From Hyphomicrobiaceae bacterium (GTDB lineage Bacteria > Pseudomonadota > Alphaproteobacteria > Rhizobiales > Hyphomicrobiaceae), in contig JAWKWE010000004.1 in NCBI GenBank assembly GCA_041397645.1, forward strand, positions 496,001-560,000: a stretch of 64,000 bases of DNA, written 5' to 3'. The notes under the pieces are model-generated. The model did no database searches and was not told where the DNA came from. It saw only the letters and a program-made list of their open reading frames with translations. Positions within the stretch are counted from its first letter, which is position 1. Each line of letters starts with the position of its first letter. The position numbers and the translations under genes were made by a program. Below are positions 17,902-27,403 of the stretch, piece after piece.

Positions 17902-18573
17902 ATGAACGTGCCCAAACGAAAGCCCAAGCGTAAGCCCAAAGCGCCGAAATCTGCCATGAAAGCGCCAAAGCACCGGCCCGGTGGAGAAATCAGTAGCGGC
18001 TACCTGGAAGGTCAGCTGCTCGTTGCGATGCCACGCATGTCCGACAAGAGGTTTGCACGGTCGGTGATTTACATGTGCGCACACTCCGAGGAAGGCGCAA
18101 TGGGCTTAATCATAAATCAACGGGCCGACCACATAACCGCACCCGATCTGCTGGAGCGGCTCGGCATTGAGACGCGCAGCACCAACGACGAGATTTCTGG
18201 TGACGTTCTTTCCCTATCCATCCAGGTCGGTGGCCCGGTGGAGACTGGACGCGGCTTCGTTCTTCATAGCGGTGATTACTTTGCCGAAGACTCCACGCTC
18301 GCAATCGAAAGCGGCATCTGCCTGACCGCGACTATAGACATCCTCAAGGCCATCGCAGCTGGCCAGGGGCCTGACAAAGCCCTGCTTGCATTAGGCTATG
18401 CCGGGTGGTCGCCGGGGCAGCTCGAAAGCGAAATCCAGGCCAACGGATGGCTGTCTTGCCCGGCAGATCCTGAGCTGGTGTTCGGCTCAGACCTTGAAAA
18501 CAAGTACGCCCGCGCAATGGCCAAGATCGGCATTGATCTTTCCCACCTCGTCAACGACGCGGGACACGCCTAG
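17902..18573 (+). CDS. YqgE/AlgH family protein
   Basis: The 223-residue protein matches the YqgE/AlgH (DUF179) family, whose biochemical role is not settled. Family landmarks are GQLLVAMPRMSDKRFARSVIYMCAHSEEGAMGLIINQ at about residues 36–72 (spanning several short motifs), VGGPVETGRGFVLHS near 112 and LGYAGWSPGQLESEI near 168. A Lys/Pro-rich N-terminal extension of about 30 residues precedes the domain. Translation may instead begin at an internal ATG (17956). No ribosome-binding site is convincing. It is divergent from the DsbD-N-like gene. Confidence 0.92.
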   Translation: MNVPKRKPKRKPKAPKSAMKAPKHRPGGEISSGYLEGQLLVAMPRMSDKRFARSVIYMCAHSEEGAMGLIINQRADHITAPDLLERLGIETRSTNDEISGDVLSLSIQVGGPVETGRGFVLHSGDYFAEDSTLAIESGICLTATIDILKAIAAGQGPDKALLALGYAGWSPGQLESEIQANGWLSCPADPELVFGSDLENKYARAMAKIGIDLSHLVNDAGHA

Positions 18574-18649
18574 TCCGAACTTGGCAATCTGGGCTCTATC
18601 CGAAGACTACGCCCCTTAACCTAGGGCAGCGGCCATCATGAGCCAAAGC

Positions 18650-21600
18650 TCAACCAGTGCCGTCCTTCTTTTCCTTGGTTTGCCCGGTTGGCTTCACTCC
18701 GGCAAGACGCGCAAGCGAAGCCGCAACTCCCGGCGGAAGATTTGAAAAATCCGGCTGCAACGCCTGTGGTTGAGGCTGGCTCGGCAGCGGCGGCGGTGGT
18801 GCACGCATGGGGCGGCCGGTCGGCGGCACATCGTCAGCCGTTGCAGTACCGTTCGCGGCAGGCGCCCCGTTGCCGCCAGCAGAACGCGCTAACGCTTCGC
18901 CCAAAGGACGCAAGAGTGCTGGCCCCACATCGGCGGCAGGCAGTCCTTGCAGTCCAACTGATTCCGGAACAGACGCTGGCGGAGGCGGAGACGCACCGTT
19001 TGCGTATGTTGGAGGACGTCGCTCAGGGGCCGCTGTGGGCGGCAATTGCAACGGCGGCACTGCCGCCGTTGGCAGGGTCGGCAGCCCAGCAGAAGGTTGC
19101 GGCGGTGGCTGCGTCTTGGGTACGCCCATGCGCGGGTCAGACGGCGGCACAGGCGGCAGCGAGGCCGCAGGCTGAGCGGTCGCCGGGCTTGTGCGCACGA
19201 CGGGCCTCAACTTCACAGGTGGTGAGCGCGGGACCATCTGGGATGGTGCGGGCGGTTTGGCCGAAACACCAGCAGCGGTTCCCAAAGGCGGCAACACAGC
19301 GTCGTTCTTGGCGACGATCGCCAGCGGCACCTGCGGTGGCCCAGCTTGTGGTTTGGAACCTTCCGGCTTGGCGGCCCGTGCCTGTCCGTTGATGGCCGCC
19401 TGACGATGGCGCGCGCGCACCACGGACTGGGGTAAGACGTTCGTCTTTGAATCTTCCGCACCATTAGCTGCGGTAAGTACCGGCGCATTCGGTGTCGGCG
19501 TGGCCTCGGCGTTGTCGCCCGACTCGTGTTCAGCCTGTTTCTTACTCGACGCTTTTGCCTTGAAGAACCCACGCGGCTGCATTTTGCGTTCCGACTTGCG
19601 GATCAACTTCAGCAATTGCAACACATCGCGCTCAGGCATCGGTTCGCCAAAGTGATAACCTTGCGCATATTCGCAACCTATGGACCGCAAGAACGCTGCT
19701 TCGTCGTGGCTCTCGACGCCCTCAGCCACAACTCCTTTGCCCAGTTCATGTGCCAGAGCCACGATCGAGCGCATGATCGCCGCGCCCTGCCCCGACGAGC
19801 TACCTCGCACCAACTCGCGGTCGACTTTGATGGTGTCGAACGGGAACCGCTGCAGATAGGCAAGCGACGAGTATCCGGTTCCGAAGTCATCGAGTGCCAG
19901 TTCCGCACCTGCACCGCGCAAGGACTCCAGAACCTCCGCTGATTGCTCTGGATTCTCCATCACAAGCGTCTCGGTAACTTCGAGCCGCAGACATCCCTTA
20001 GGCACGATGTTGCGGCCGAGGACGTGGCGGATCTCCTGAACGGCTTCCGGCCGGAAAATCTGACGGCTCGAAACATTGACCGACACAAACAAAGGCCGCT
20101 CGGAGCGCGGCAACTCGCTCTGCCAGCGCGCCGCATCGTGCGCGGATTTCAGCAGCACGTTGGTGCCGAGCTTGATGATGAGATCGCTCTCTTCAGCCAC
20201 CGGCACAAATGAAACCGGATTGAGCAGCCCGAGTTTGGGGTGCTCCCAGCGCACCAGCGCCTCGAAGCCCGCCAGTTCCTTGGTCGGCAGATAGACGATG
20301 GGTTGGTAGAGAACTTTAAGCTGATTGCGGTCGAGTGCCTTGCGCAGGTCACTCTCGATCTGAATGCGCTCGTCACGGTCGCGCCGCATGGCGGGCTCGA
20401 AAGCCACGACGCGGTCGGCGCCGGCGCGCTTGGCGCGGTACATGGCAATCTCAGCTTCCTTCAGAAGCTCGCCGTCACCCACGCTTGTGTTGTCCCAAAG
20501 CGCGGCACCGATCGACCCGGTGAGAACGATTTCCTGATTGGCGAGAGGAATAGGCGCGCGCAGTGATCGGCGCACACGTTCCGCAAGCGAGGGCAGATTG
20601 CGGGCATCCTCCTCCGACAGGAACAGCATCGCGAACTGATCGCCCCCGACCCGTGCCACCGTATCGAGCGGCCCAAGATGTCGTTGCAGCCTGCGCGCAA
20701 CGGTCAGCAACATGCTGTCCCCGCGCACCATTCCGAATGTCGAGTTCACGCTCTTGAACTTGTCAATGTCGAGGAAAAGAATGGCTGGCCTGATGTTGCT
20801 TTCAGTCTTGGCACGCGCGACCGCCGTACGCAGCCGATCAAGGAATAGCTCGCGATTGGGAAGGCCCGTCAGGCTGCAATGCACAGCATCATGCAGCAAT
20901 CGCTCGTAGGCGCGCTTGGCATTGGTGATGTCGCGCATAAGACCGACACAGCGCAGCGTTCTTCCATCGGCGTTTGGAATACTAGCTGCCTCAAGCTCAA
21001 ACCAGCGCCAGCTATTGTCGGTATGGCGCATCCGGAAATCGGCGCGAATACGAACTCCCGCGCGTTCCTGTGCTGAAAGGAGCATGACACGGAATCGCTC
21101 CTGATCCATCGGATGTATGTGATGGACGAAGTCGTCTGACTTGGCTGACAACTCGCCGGGCATCAAGGCAAGCGCCGCCTCTACTTCGGGACCAACCTTG
21201 AACTCGTCGCGGCGGATGTTCCACTCCCACACCGCGGAGCCCGATCCGGCAATGGCGAGCGACCGCGCCTGAAGCTCAGAGGGCGCGCCGGCGTAGACAG
21301 AGTCGTTGGAGCGGAAGGCAAACTGAGTGACCGTGAAGCCCATCAGGATAACGACCAACACCAGTCCGGCGACAAGGCCGCTTACCACCATGTCGGTAGA
21401 CAAGCGGCCCGACAGCGTCATGCCCGTGGCGAAAATCCAGACCAGAAAGAAGACCCAGGTTGGAATGAGTGATAGGGCGCGGTCTTGCCCGCGTACCGCG
21501 AGGAAGAGCGTAAACATCGCGCCGATCGCGCCAATTGCCACGAACGACAACCGCGCGAACGTGGCGGCCAGGCGTGGATCGATGACGGCAACCGCAACAA

Positions 21601-22516
21601 GCGCTAGCTGCGCGATGACCCAGACGCCGATCAACATCCGCACCAGACCATGCCACAGCCCAAGACGCAGGAAGGTCGTGAGGAACATCACGAAACTCGC
21701 CGCCATGGCCGCTTCACCGGCCGCGCGATAAACCGCGTTGTCCTCCGGTCTCAGGTTGAACAGTTTGTGGAAGAACCCGAAATCGACGCACAAGTACGTC
21801 AGCACTGACCACGAAACGAGAGCGGCGGCAGGAAAAATGATCTTATGGTTGGCCGCAAAAACCGCAGTGAGAAAGATTGCCAGCAAGCCGGTAAGGCCGA
21901 GCATCGCGCCGTTGAAAAGCTGCCGGTCGCGCGTTTTGACCTCATATGAAATCGGCTTCCACAGGTAGAGACGCGCATAGCGCTCCGACGACAGCTCCGC
22001 GACATAGGTGATTGTCTGTCCAGGCTCCAGCGTAATGCGAAAAACGTCGGCGCGGTCACTCTTGATGCGTTCTGGCACGAAGCCGATGGACGGCGTGACG
22101 CTTTCCACGCGCCGGGCGTCGAGATCCGGCCAGATGGTGCCAGAACCAATTACGTTGTAGCGGTCTGCCGTCAGCCAGCGTTCGATCGGCTTGTCGGTTT
22201 TGTTGGAGAGCGCAAATACCATCCAGTTCGGATTGGCTCCCGGAACCGACGCGCGCACGGTCATTCGGCCTGAAACGCCATCGTTGCCTGCCGCCGTTTC
22301 GACCTGCAGGCTGTCGCCGCGGCCTTCATAGGCCTCGCCGAGAGTGGTGATCTCGATCTTCTCTTGTTCCGGCTCAACGACGATGGGCGTTAGAGCGCGG
22401 GCGGCAGGGGCGGTCGCGATGAGCCACGCCACCGCCAGGACAGCCACTGGCGCAGAGGCCGCAAGCCGTTCCGGTATGTGCGCAATGAGCCGCAATCCGC
22501 GGCGGATCAAGGTCAT
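18650..22516 (-). CDS. membrane PAS–GGDEF–EAL c-di-GMP phosphodiesterase
   Basis: The 1288-residue protein has a signal peptide or first span, a periplasmic sensor region to about residue 195, seven or so membrane spans at about 200–392 (7TMR-DISM-like layout), a PAS/PAC module at about 415–540, a GGDEF domain at about 550–710, an EAL domain at about 720–970, and a 310-residue Pro/Ala/Gln-rich tail. The cyclase signature reads GGDQF near residue 624 instead of GGDEF, suggesting weak or no cyclase activity. The EAL domain keeps EALVRW, NVSSRQ, EVTET, DDFGTGYSS and AEGVES, so phosphodiesterase activity is expected. Its start overlaps the acetyltransferase stop by four bases. Confidence 0.93.
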   Translation of the reverse strand: MTLIRRGLRLIAHIPERLAASAPVAVLAVAWLIATAPAARALTPIVVEPEQEKIEITTLGEAYEGRGDSLQVETAAGNDGVSGRMTVRASVPGANPNWMVFALSNKTDKPIERWLTADRYNVIGSGTIWPDLDARRVESVTPSIGFVPERIKSDRADVFRITLEPGQTITYVAELSSERYARLYLWKPISYEVKTRDRQLFNGAMLGLTGLLAIFLTAVFAANHKIIFPAAALVSWSVLTYLCVDFGFFHKLFNLRPEDNAVYRAAGEAAMAASFVMFLTTFLRLGLWHGLVRMLIGVWVIAQLALVAVAVIDPRLAATFARLSFVAIGAIGAMFTLFLAVRGQDRALSLIPTWVFFLVWIFATGMTLSGRLSTDMVVSGLVAGLVLVVILMGFTVTQFAFRSNDSVYAGAPSELQARSLAIAGSGSAVWEWNIRRDEFKVGPEVEAALALMPGELSAKSDDFVHHIHPMDQERFRVMLLSAQERAGVRIRADFRMRHTDNSWRWFELEAASIPNADGRTLRCVGLMRDITNAKRAYERLLHDAVHCSLTGLPNRELFLDRLRTAVARAKTESNIRPAILFLDIDKFKSVNSTFGMVRGDSMLLTVARRLQRHLGPLDTVARVGGDQFAMLFLSEEDARNLPSLAERVRRSLRAPIPLANQEIVLTGSIGAALWDNTSVGDGELLKEAEIAMYRAKRAGADRVVAFEPAMRRDRDERIQIESDLRKALDRNQLKVLYQPIVYLPTKELAGFEALVRWEHPKLGLLNPVSFVPVAEESDLIIKLGTNVLLKSAHDAARWQSELPRSERPLFVSVNVSSRQIFRPEAVQEIRHVLGRNIVPKGCLRLEVTETLVMENPEQSAEVLESLRGAGAELALDDFGTGYSSLAYLQRFPFDTIKVDRELVRGSSSGQGAAIMRSIVALAHELGKGVVAEGVESHDEAAFLRSIGCEYAQGYHFGEPMPERDVLQLLKLIRKSERKMQPRGFFKAKASSKKQAEHESGDNAEATPTPNAPVLTAANGAEDSKTNVLPQSVVRARHRQAAINGQARAAKPEGSKPQAGPPQVPLAIVAKNDAVLPPLGTAAGVSAKPPAPSQMVPRSPPVKLRPVVRTSPATAQPAASLPPVPPSDPRMGVPKTQPPPQPSAGLPTLPTAAVPPLQLPPTAAPERRPPTYANGASPPPPASVPESVGLQGLPAADVGPALLRPLGEALARSAGGNGAPAANGTATADDVPPTGRPMRAPPPPLPSQPQPQALQPDFSNLPPGVAASLARLAGVKPTGQTKEKKDGTG

Positions 22517-23127
22517 GGCAGATTACCCCGCGTCAGACCTTTCAATGCGCCGTCCTCTTCCGTCAAGGCATAGATGAAGTGATCTTCCCAAGCGCCGTTG
22601 ATTTTCAGGTATCGCCGGGCCAATCCTTCGCGCTGAAAACCGCATTTCTCAAGCACGCGGCGCGAAGGCAGATTGCCGGGCATGCAGGCGGCCTCTACCC
22701 GGTGCAGACGTAGCGTGCGGAATGCGAACGCCGTCATCAGATTGACGGCGCGTTGCATATGACCATGACCTGCGAACGGAGCGCCGATCCAATATCCCAG
22801 CGTCGCGCACTGAGCCGCGCCACGGCGCACGTTCGACAGAGTAATGCCGCCCATCAGCGTGTCGCCGGGGCTGGCGGTGATGAAGTAATAATAGCCGTGA
22901 TCGTCGCGTGCATCCTGGCCATAGACCTTCAAGCGGCGGCGATAGGCAAGACGTGTCAGCTCATCGCGCGACCAGGTGGGCTCCCACGGCGCCAAGTGAG
23001 CACGGCTCAGGGCGCGCACCTCCGCCCATGCCACGTAATCGCTCAAACCGGGCGCACGTAGCGTGAGGTTCGGGGCGCAGATCGGCTCCAGGTAATCCTC
23101 AGGTAGCGGAGACCTCAGGAATGCCAT
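22513..23127 (-). CDS. GNAT acetyltransferase, RimJ/RimL-like
   Basis: The 204-residue protein has the GNAT fold with the acetyl-CoA site in LGYWIGAPFAGHGHMQRAV near residue 112 and VLEKCGFQREGLARRYLKINGAWEDHFIYAL at about 160–190. These match the RimJ/RimL group that acetylates N-termini of ribosomal proteins. The true substrate here is unknown. GAGGGGG precedes the ATG. It lies 12 bases after the M16 peptidase and overlaps the GGDEF–EAL gene, consistent with one transcript. Confidence 0.9.
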   Translation of the reverse strand: MAFLRSPLPEDYLEPICAPNLTLRAPGLSDYVAWAEVRALSRAHLAPWEPTWSRDELTRLAYRRRLKVYGQDARDDHGYYYFITASPGDTLMGGITLSNVRRGAAQCATLGYWIGAPFAGHGHMQRAVNLMTAFAFRTLRLHRVEAACMPGNLPSRRVLEKCGFQREGLARRYLKINGAWEDHFIYALTEEDGALKGLTRGNLP

Positions 23128-23139
23128 GCCGTAGCCCCC

Positions 23140-24420
23140 TCAAGCCCGAGCTACTGTCTCGACGATGGCAGCGGCGGCATTTTCCGCCTGCTCCTTCGCC
23201 TTGCGACCAGAACCAACCAGCGCCAGCGTGGGCTTTTCACTCAACAATTTGCGGGCGAGCGCCTGAACGCTCTCCGGGGTAACTTTCTCGACCCGGCCGG
23301 TGAGTTCGGCCGGCGAAATGATGCGGTTATGAGCCAGAAGATGACGTGCCATCTGTTCCGCGCGAACGGATGAGCTTTCCAGCGCCATCAGCAAACCAGC
23401 TTTGAGCTGAGCCTGGGCACGATGGATCTCGCTCGTTGAGGGGCCTTGATCGGCAAGGGCTGCGAGTTCTCCGGCGACGACTTTTGCAAGTTCATCGACC
23501 ATCCGCACACCCGTCGCTGCGTGAACCGCCAGCATGCCCGTGTCTCTTAGCCCCCAAACGCTCGAATAGATGGCATAGCAAAGCCCGCGCTTTTCCCGCA
23601 CCTCCTGGAACAGCCGGGAAGACATCCCGCCACCCAAAACGCCGGAGAAGACCTGCGCGGTCATGTAGTCATCATCGAGGATGGACGGCGACGGAAAGCC
23701 GATCAGCAGATGGGCCTGCTCGAACGATTTCCCCGATGCCGAAATTCCGCCCGCGTAGTGCGCGCGAGACTCACCCCCGTCTTCGCTAGGAGTGAGCCTG
23801 CCGAATAGGGCCTCAACGTGGCGGACCCACACATCGTGGTCGATAGCTCCTGCAGCCGAGAACACCATCGCTTGGGGCGCATATTTGCGACCAAGAAAGC
23901 CTTTAAGATCAGCGGCGGAGATGGCGCGCACGCTCTTGGGCGTTCCCAGGATCGGGCGTCCTACGGCTTGACCGGGAAAGGCGGTCTCCTGCAGCAACTC
24001 GTAGGCGATATCCTCAGGATCGTCCTTTGCTCCGGCGATCTCCTGCAGAATGACCTCGCGTTCCTTCTCGAGTTCTTCCTCCGAAAACGAAGAGTTGAGT
24101 AGGATGTCCGCCAGCAACTCCAGCGCCACCTTGTCATCGCCTTTGAGTACGCGGGCATAATAGGCGGTGGAATCGAGCCCGGTGGAGGCATTCAGATCTC
24201 CGCCAACCTCCTCGATTTCCTCGGCAATGCGGCGAGCTGAGCGCGATGCTGTACCCTTGAACGCCATGTGTTCGAGAAGATGCGAAAGGCCGTGCTCGTT
24301 CGCCTCCTCATGGCGGGCGCCAACGCCCACCCACATGCCGAGGGAAACAGTTTCTACCTGCGGCATTCGGCAGGAGGCGACACGGATTCCATTTGCGAGC
24401 GTGGTGACTTCAGGTTTCAT
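23140..24420 (-). CDS. M16-family zinc metallopeptidase
   Basis: The 426-residue protein resembles the beta subunit of mitochondrial processing peptidase and its bacterial relatives. The inverted zinc motif HLLEHMAFKG near residues 46–55 and the downstream glutamate region EEVGGDLNASTG near 70–82 are intact. The second half-domain (GFPSPSILDDDYMTAQVFSGVLGGGMSSRLFQEVREKRGL in pieces) is the non-catalytic lobe. It lacks a signal peptide, so a cytoplasmic location is likely. It starts three bases after the thrC stop, a linkage frequent in Hyphomicrobiales. Confidence 0.94.
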   Translation of the reverse strand: MKPEVTTLANGIRVASCRMPQVETVSLGMWVGVGARHEEANEHGLSHLLEHMAFKGTASRSARRIAEEIEEVGGDLNASTGLDSTAYYARVLKGDDKVALELLADILLNSSFSEEELEKEREVILQEIAGAKDDPEDIAYELLQETAFPGQAVGRPILGTPKSVRAISAADLKGFLGRKYAPQAMVFSAAGAIDHDVWVRHVEALFGRLTPSEDGGESRAHYAGGISASGKSFEQAHLLIGFPSPSILDDDYMTAQVFSGVLGGGMSSRLFQEVREKRGLCYAIYSSVWGLRDTGMLAVHAATGVRMVDELAKVVAGELAALADQGPSTSEIHRAQAQLKAGLLMALESSSVRAEQMARHLLAHNRIISPAELTGRVEKVTPESVQALARKLLSEKPTLALVGSGRKAKEQAENAAAAIVETVARA

Positions 24421-24423
24421 GTC

Positions 24424-25830
24424 TTACGCCTTCACCAATGCACGCGAGGCGCCTTCGATGTAGCGCTCGATCGCTCCAAGCTCAGCAGGTAGCACCTCGG
24501 TACGCTCCGCGTCCGTCATGAGCGTGGAGAGCTGCTCGGGCAACTGTGGACGATGCCCAGTGATCGCCTCAAGCGCATCCGGGAACTTGGCCGGATGGGC
24601 CGTTGCCAGAATGACCTGAGCGGGCCCTCCGTGATGTGGAAGCGTCTTGTCTGCTGCCACTACGGCACAAGCGGTGTGCGGATCCAGGAGGTAACCGGAC
24701 TGATCGTGTGTGCGGCGGATAGCGTCCGCTACCTCCTGCTCGCTGGCGGAGGCCGCCTTGAAATGCTTCTGCAGCGTTTGCGTCAAAGACCCAAGATCAA
24801 AGCTCCCGCTCTGCTGCAAAGAGCCCATGAGACCGCGAATGAGCGCCGCGTCACGGCCCGAAGCTTCGAACAGATAACGCTCGAAATTAGAAGAAATCTG
24901 AATGTCCATGGATGGCGACGACGTCGCCTGCACCGGCCGCATCTCATAGCGTCCGCTCGCAACGGTGCGCGGCAGGATGTCGTTGGCGTTGGAGGCGATT
25001 ACGAGGTTGGCAACCGGCAGCCCCATGCGAGCCGCGACGAAGCCTGCAAAGATGTCGCCGAAATTTCCCGTCGGCACGACAAAGGACACCTCGCGTAGCG
25101 GCGCCCCCAGCGCACTGGCGGCAACGAAGTAGTAGGTGGCCTGCGCGACGATCCGGGCCCAGTTGATCGAATTGACGCCTGAGAGTTGCACACGATCTCG
25201 GAAGGCGTGGTCGTTGAACATCGCCTTCACCAGCGCCTGGGCGTCATCGAACGTCCCCTCGATGGCAAGTGCATGAACGTTCGGCTCCGTCGGCGTCGTC
25301 ATCATGCGCCGCTGCACGGCGGAGACGCGGCCTTGCGGGTAGAGAATGAACACATCGACGAGCTTGGATGAGCGGAAGGCTTCGATCGCCGCTCCGCCGG
25401 TATCGCCCGAGGTGGCCCCTGCGATGGTGGCCCGCTGCCCGCGTTTGGCAAGCACATGATCCATCAGCCGCGCGAGCAACTGCATGGCGACGTCCTTGAA
25501 AGCCAGCGTTGGGCCGTGGAACAGCTCAAGGATGAATCGGTTGGGTCCAATCTCGACCAGAGGTGTCACGCTCGGATGGCTGAAGGTCGCATAGGCATCA
25601 TCGGCCATGGCGCGCAGCTCATCCCGCGTGATGGCATCGCCGACAAAGGGATGAATGACCTCGACCGCAACCTCGGCAAAGGATTTTCCGACCATCGCCA
25701 GGATGGTCTCCGAGGGCAGCTTCGGCCACGTTTCGGGGACATAAAGCCCGCCGTCGCGCGCCAGCCCTGCCAGCAGCACATCCTCAAACCCAAGCGTGGG
25801 CGCCTCACCGCGTGTCGAAATGTAGTTCAC
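24424..25830 (-). CDS. thrC: threonine synthase
   Basis: ThrC converts O-phosphohomoserine to threonine with pyridoxal phosphate. The 468-residue protein contains the cofactor lysine in HGPTLAFKDVAMQLL near residue 112, the phosphate-binding SGDTGGAAIEAF near 145 and the family N-terminus MNYISTRGEAPTLGFEDVLLAGLARDGGLYVPE in short pieces. Length and motifs match the long fungal/proteobacterial form. It is in the unit DUF983–SURF1–thrC–M16, with a 197-base gap after SURF1. Confidence 0.97.
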   Translation of the reverse strand: MNYISTRGEAPTLGFEDVLLAGLARDGGLYVPETWPKLPSETILAMVGKSFAEVAVEVIHPFVGDAITRDELRAMADDAYATFSHPSVTPLVEIGPNRFILELFHGPTLAFKDVAMQLLARLMDHVLAKRGQRATIAGATSGDTGGAAIEAFRSSKLVDVFILYPQGRVSAVQRRMMTTPTEPNVHALAIEGTFDDAQALVKAMFNDHAFRDRVQLSGVNSINWARIVAQATYYFVAASALGAPLREVSFVVPTGNFGDIFAGFVAARMGLPVANLVIASNANDILPRTVASGRYEMRPVQATSSPSMDIQISSNFERYLFEASGRDAALIRGLMGSLQQSGSFDLGSLTQTLQKHFKAASASEQEVADAIRRTHDQSGYLLDPHTACAVVAADKTLPHHGGPAQVILATAHPAKFPDALEAITGHRPQLPEQLSTLMTDAERTEVLPAELGAIERYIEGASRALVKA

Positions 25831-26027
25831 GTCTATCTATCTCTTTTCTTGGGTCTTTTCGCTCAGTTCGAACGATGGAAATGCTTTATTCGCTTGAGCT
25901 TGGCAGGTGGCTGAAGAGTAGAGTGCTGACCGTGGTCGGGCAAGCCGAGCTAAAAGAAACGATCGGGCACAAAACCAGTACAACCGCGGGCCCAACTCAG
26001 GGCTGGTCCCCGGCCGGGGATGGCCCA

Positions 26028-26804
26028 TCAGGAGGGCTCCTTGCCGCGCCTGAGGCGCTGCCAAGCGAAAGCGCCGTAGATCACAACCAGGGTGACCGCC
26101 AAGCCCCACCACGTGAGCACATATTCCAAGTGGCGGTTGGAAAGGTGAATTTGAGTGGTGCCGCCCTTCGGCCAGCCTCCCGGATTGGCGGGCTCTGCCA
26201 GGGCGTCGATGGAAAACGGCGCATACGGGGTGATGCGCATGGTCTCGCGTTGCTGTGGCGTCGGCGGCGCATCTGGAGCCCAACGCATACCGTCGAGATC
26301 ACGCCAGTACCACTGATTGTGTTTGGGATCGGATGCGACCTCAAACGCGCCGGGCGTTTCGGGTCCGCGTACCAAGCCGACGACATCGACGGGCCCGGGG
26401 ACCTGACCTTGCGCGCGGGTTGAAGGATCCTTGAGCCGATCAGGCACCCAGCCGCGATTGACGAACACCGGCGGGCCACCTCCCTCAGGAGCGAGCAGCG
26501 TGAATACGTCCCAGCCCTGAGAGTCTCTGTTTGGCGCGTAGAGGTAATGCTCCGTTGCGTAATCGAATGTGCCTTTGACTTGCACCTTCTGGTATTCCGC
26601 TTCGCCATCGCGCTTATATTGCTCAAGCACCTGCGCGTAGCTTTCCGGATCTCCCTTCGAGCGAGCATCGATCTTTGCGATAAGGTCTTCTTTCCAGGTC
26701 TTGCGGTGCCACTGCCAGTTACCGAGCGCGATCAGTGCCGGCAACGCCAGGATCGTCATGATCGTTGGCCAAATCAGACCCGCGGCCTTCAAACGTGCAA
26801 ACAT
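26028..26804 (-). CDS. SURF1 family cytochrome oxidase assembly protein
   Basis: SURF1 proteins help assemble heme a into cytochrome c oxidase. The 258-residue protein has the family plan of an N-terminal span (LIWPTIMTILALPALIALGNWQ in pieces, about residues 9–28), a periplasmic domain with VFVNRGWVPD, and a C-terminal span (EYVLTWWGLAVTLVVIYGAF in pieces). I chose the ATG at 26804 because GGAA lies six bases upstream and translation then starts at the family-typical MFARLK. An upstream start at 26894 adds 30 unlikely residues. It lies downstream of the oxidase genes. Confidence 0.93.
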   Translation of the reverse strand: MFARLKAAGLIWPTIMTILALPALIALGNWQWHRKTWKEDLIAKIDARSKGDPESYAQVLEQYKRDGEAEYQKVQVKGTFDYATEHYLYAPNRDSQGWDVFTLLAPEGGGPPVFVNRGWVPDRLKDPSTRAQGQVPGPVDVVGLVRGPETPGAFEVASDPKHNQWYWRDLDGMRWAPDAPPTPQQRETMRITPYAPFSIDALAEPANPGGWPKGGTTQIHLSNRHLEYVLTWWGLAVTLVVIYGAFAWQRLRRGKEPS

Positions 26805-26903
26805 TACACTTTCCAGATTGCTAGGTGAGGGCCAAGGATAGATCGACGCGCACGTCCGCGCGGTCGTCTGCATCCGTTTCGCGAGCGCTCGCAAGCCGCC
26901 CGA

Positions 26904-27281
26904 TCACTTCCCTTCGAGCCGGCCTTCTTCTGCCTTGTTCTTATACTGCAGCGCGATCAATGTCGCCTTGATGAAACGCAGCAGGAAGACGCCCAGAAGC
27001 GGCGTCAGAATCCCCCAAAGCAGGACGTGCCCCCACCAGGGGACGCCGAACTTGAACTCCGCAATCAGTGCACCGCCGACGCAAAGAAAGCCCAGGATGA
27101 AGATCGCGAATACGGCCGGGCCGTCACCGGTATCCACGAATTTGTAGTTGAGGCCGCATTCCGAGCAGGTCTCGCGCATATTGAGCACCTGGGTGAACAA
27201 GGGACCCTTTCCGCATCGCGGACAGCGGCATTTCAGACCGGTCTCCAGCACGCTCGGTGTTGTCATCTTCAACGATCCCAT
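26904..27281 (-). CDS. DUF983 membrane protein with zinc ribbon
   Basis: The 125-residue protein belongs to DUF983, regularly found between coxC and SURF1. It starts with a rubredoxin-like zinc ribbon, CPRCGKG and CSECGLN, at about residues 22–50, then two spans (VFAIFILGFLCVGGALIAEF and HVLLWGILTPLLGVFLLRF). Function is not established. Starts MGSLK (27281) and MTTPS (27266) are both possible. A strong terminator separates it from coxC, so it may have its own promoter. Confidence 0.88.
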   Translation of the reverse strand: MGSLKMTTPSVLETGLKCRCPRCGKGPLFTQVLNMRETCSECGLNYKFVDTGDGPAVFAIFILGFLCVGGALIAEFKFGVPWWGHVLLWGILTPLLGVFLLRFIKATLIALQYKNKAEEGRLEGK

Positions 27282-27346
27282 GTTGTGCGCGCCAGCTTGC
27301 AAATCTGCCGGCCAGCTGCGCCCTCAACTGTTTCTCACCGCAGGCT

Positions 27347-27380
27347 CAAAAAAGTAAGGCGGCCATAGGCCGCCTTACTT
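27347..27380 (-). terminator. terminator after ctaE (coxC)
   Basis: A 13-bp perfect stem (AAGTAAGGCGGCC and its complement) with a three-base loop is followed on the minus strand by TTTTTT. It sits 24 bases past the ctaE stop and marks the end of the core oxidase transcript. Confidence 0.88.
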
Positions 27381-27403
27381 GTCTTGTTCGATCTGACGAC
27401 CAA

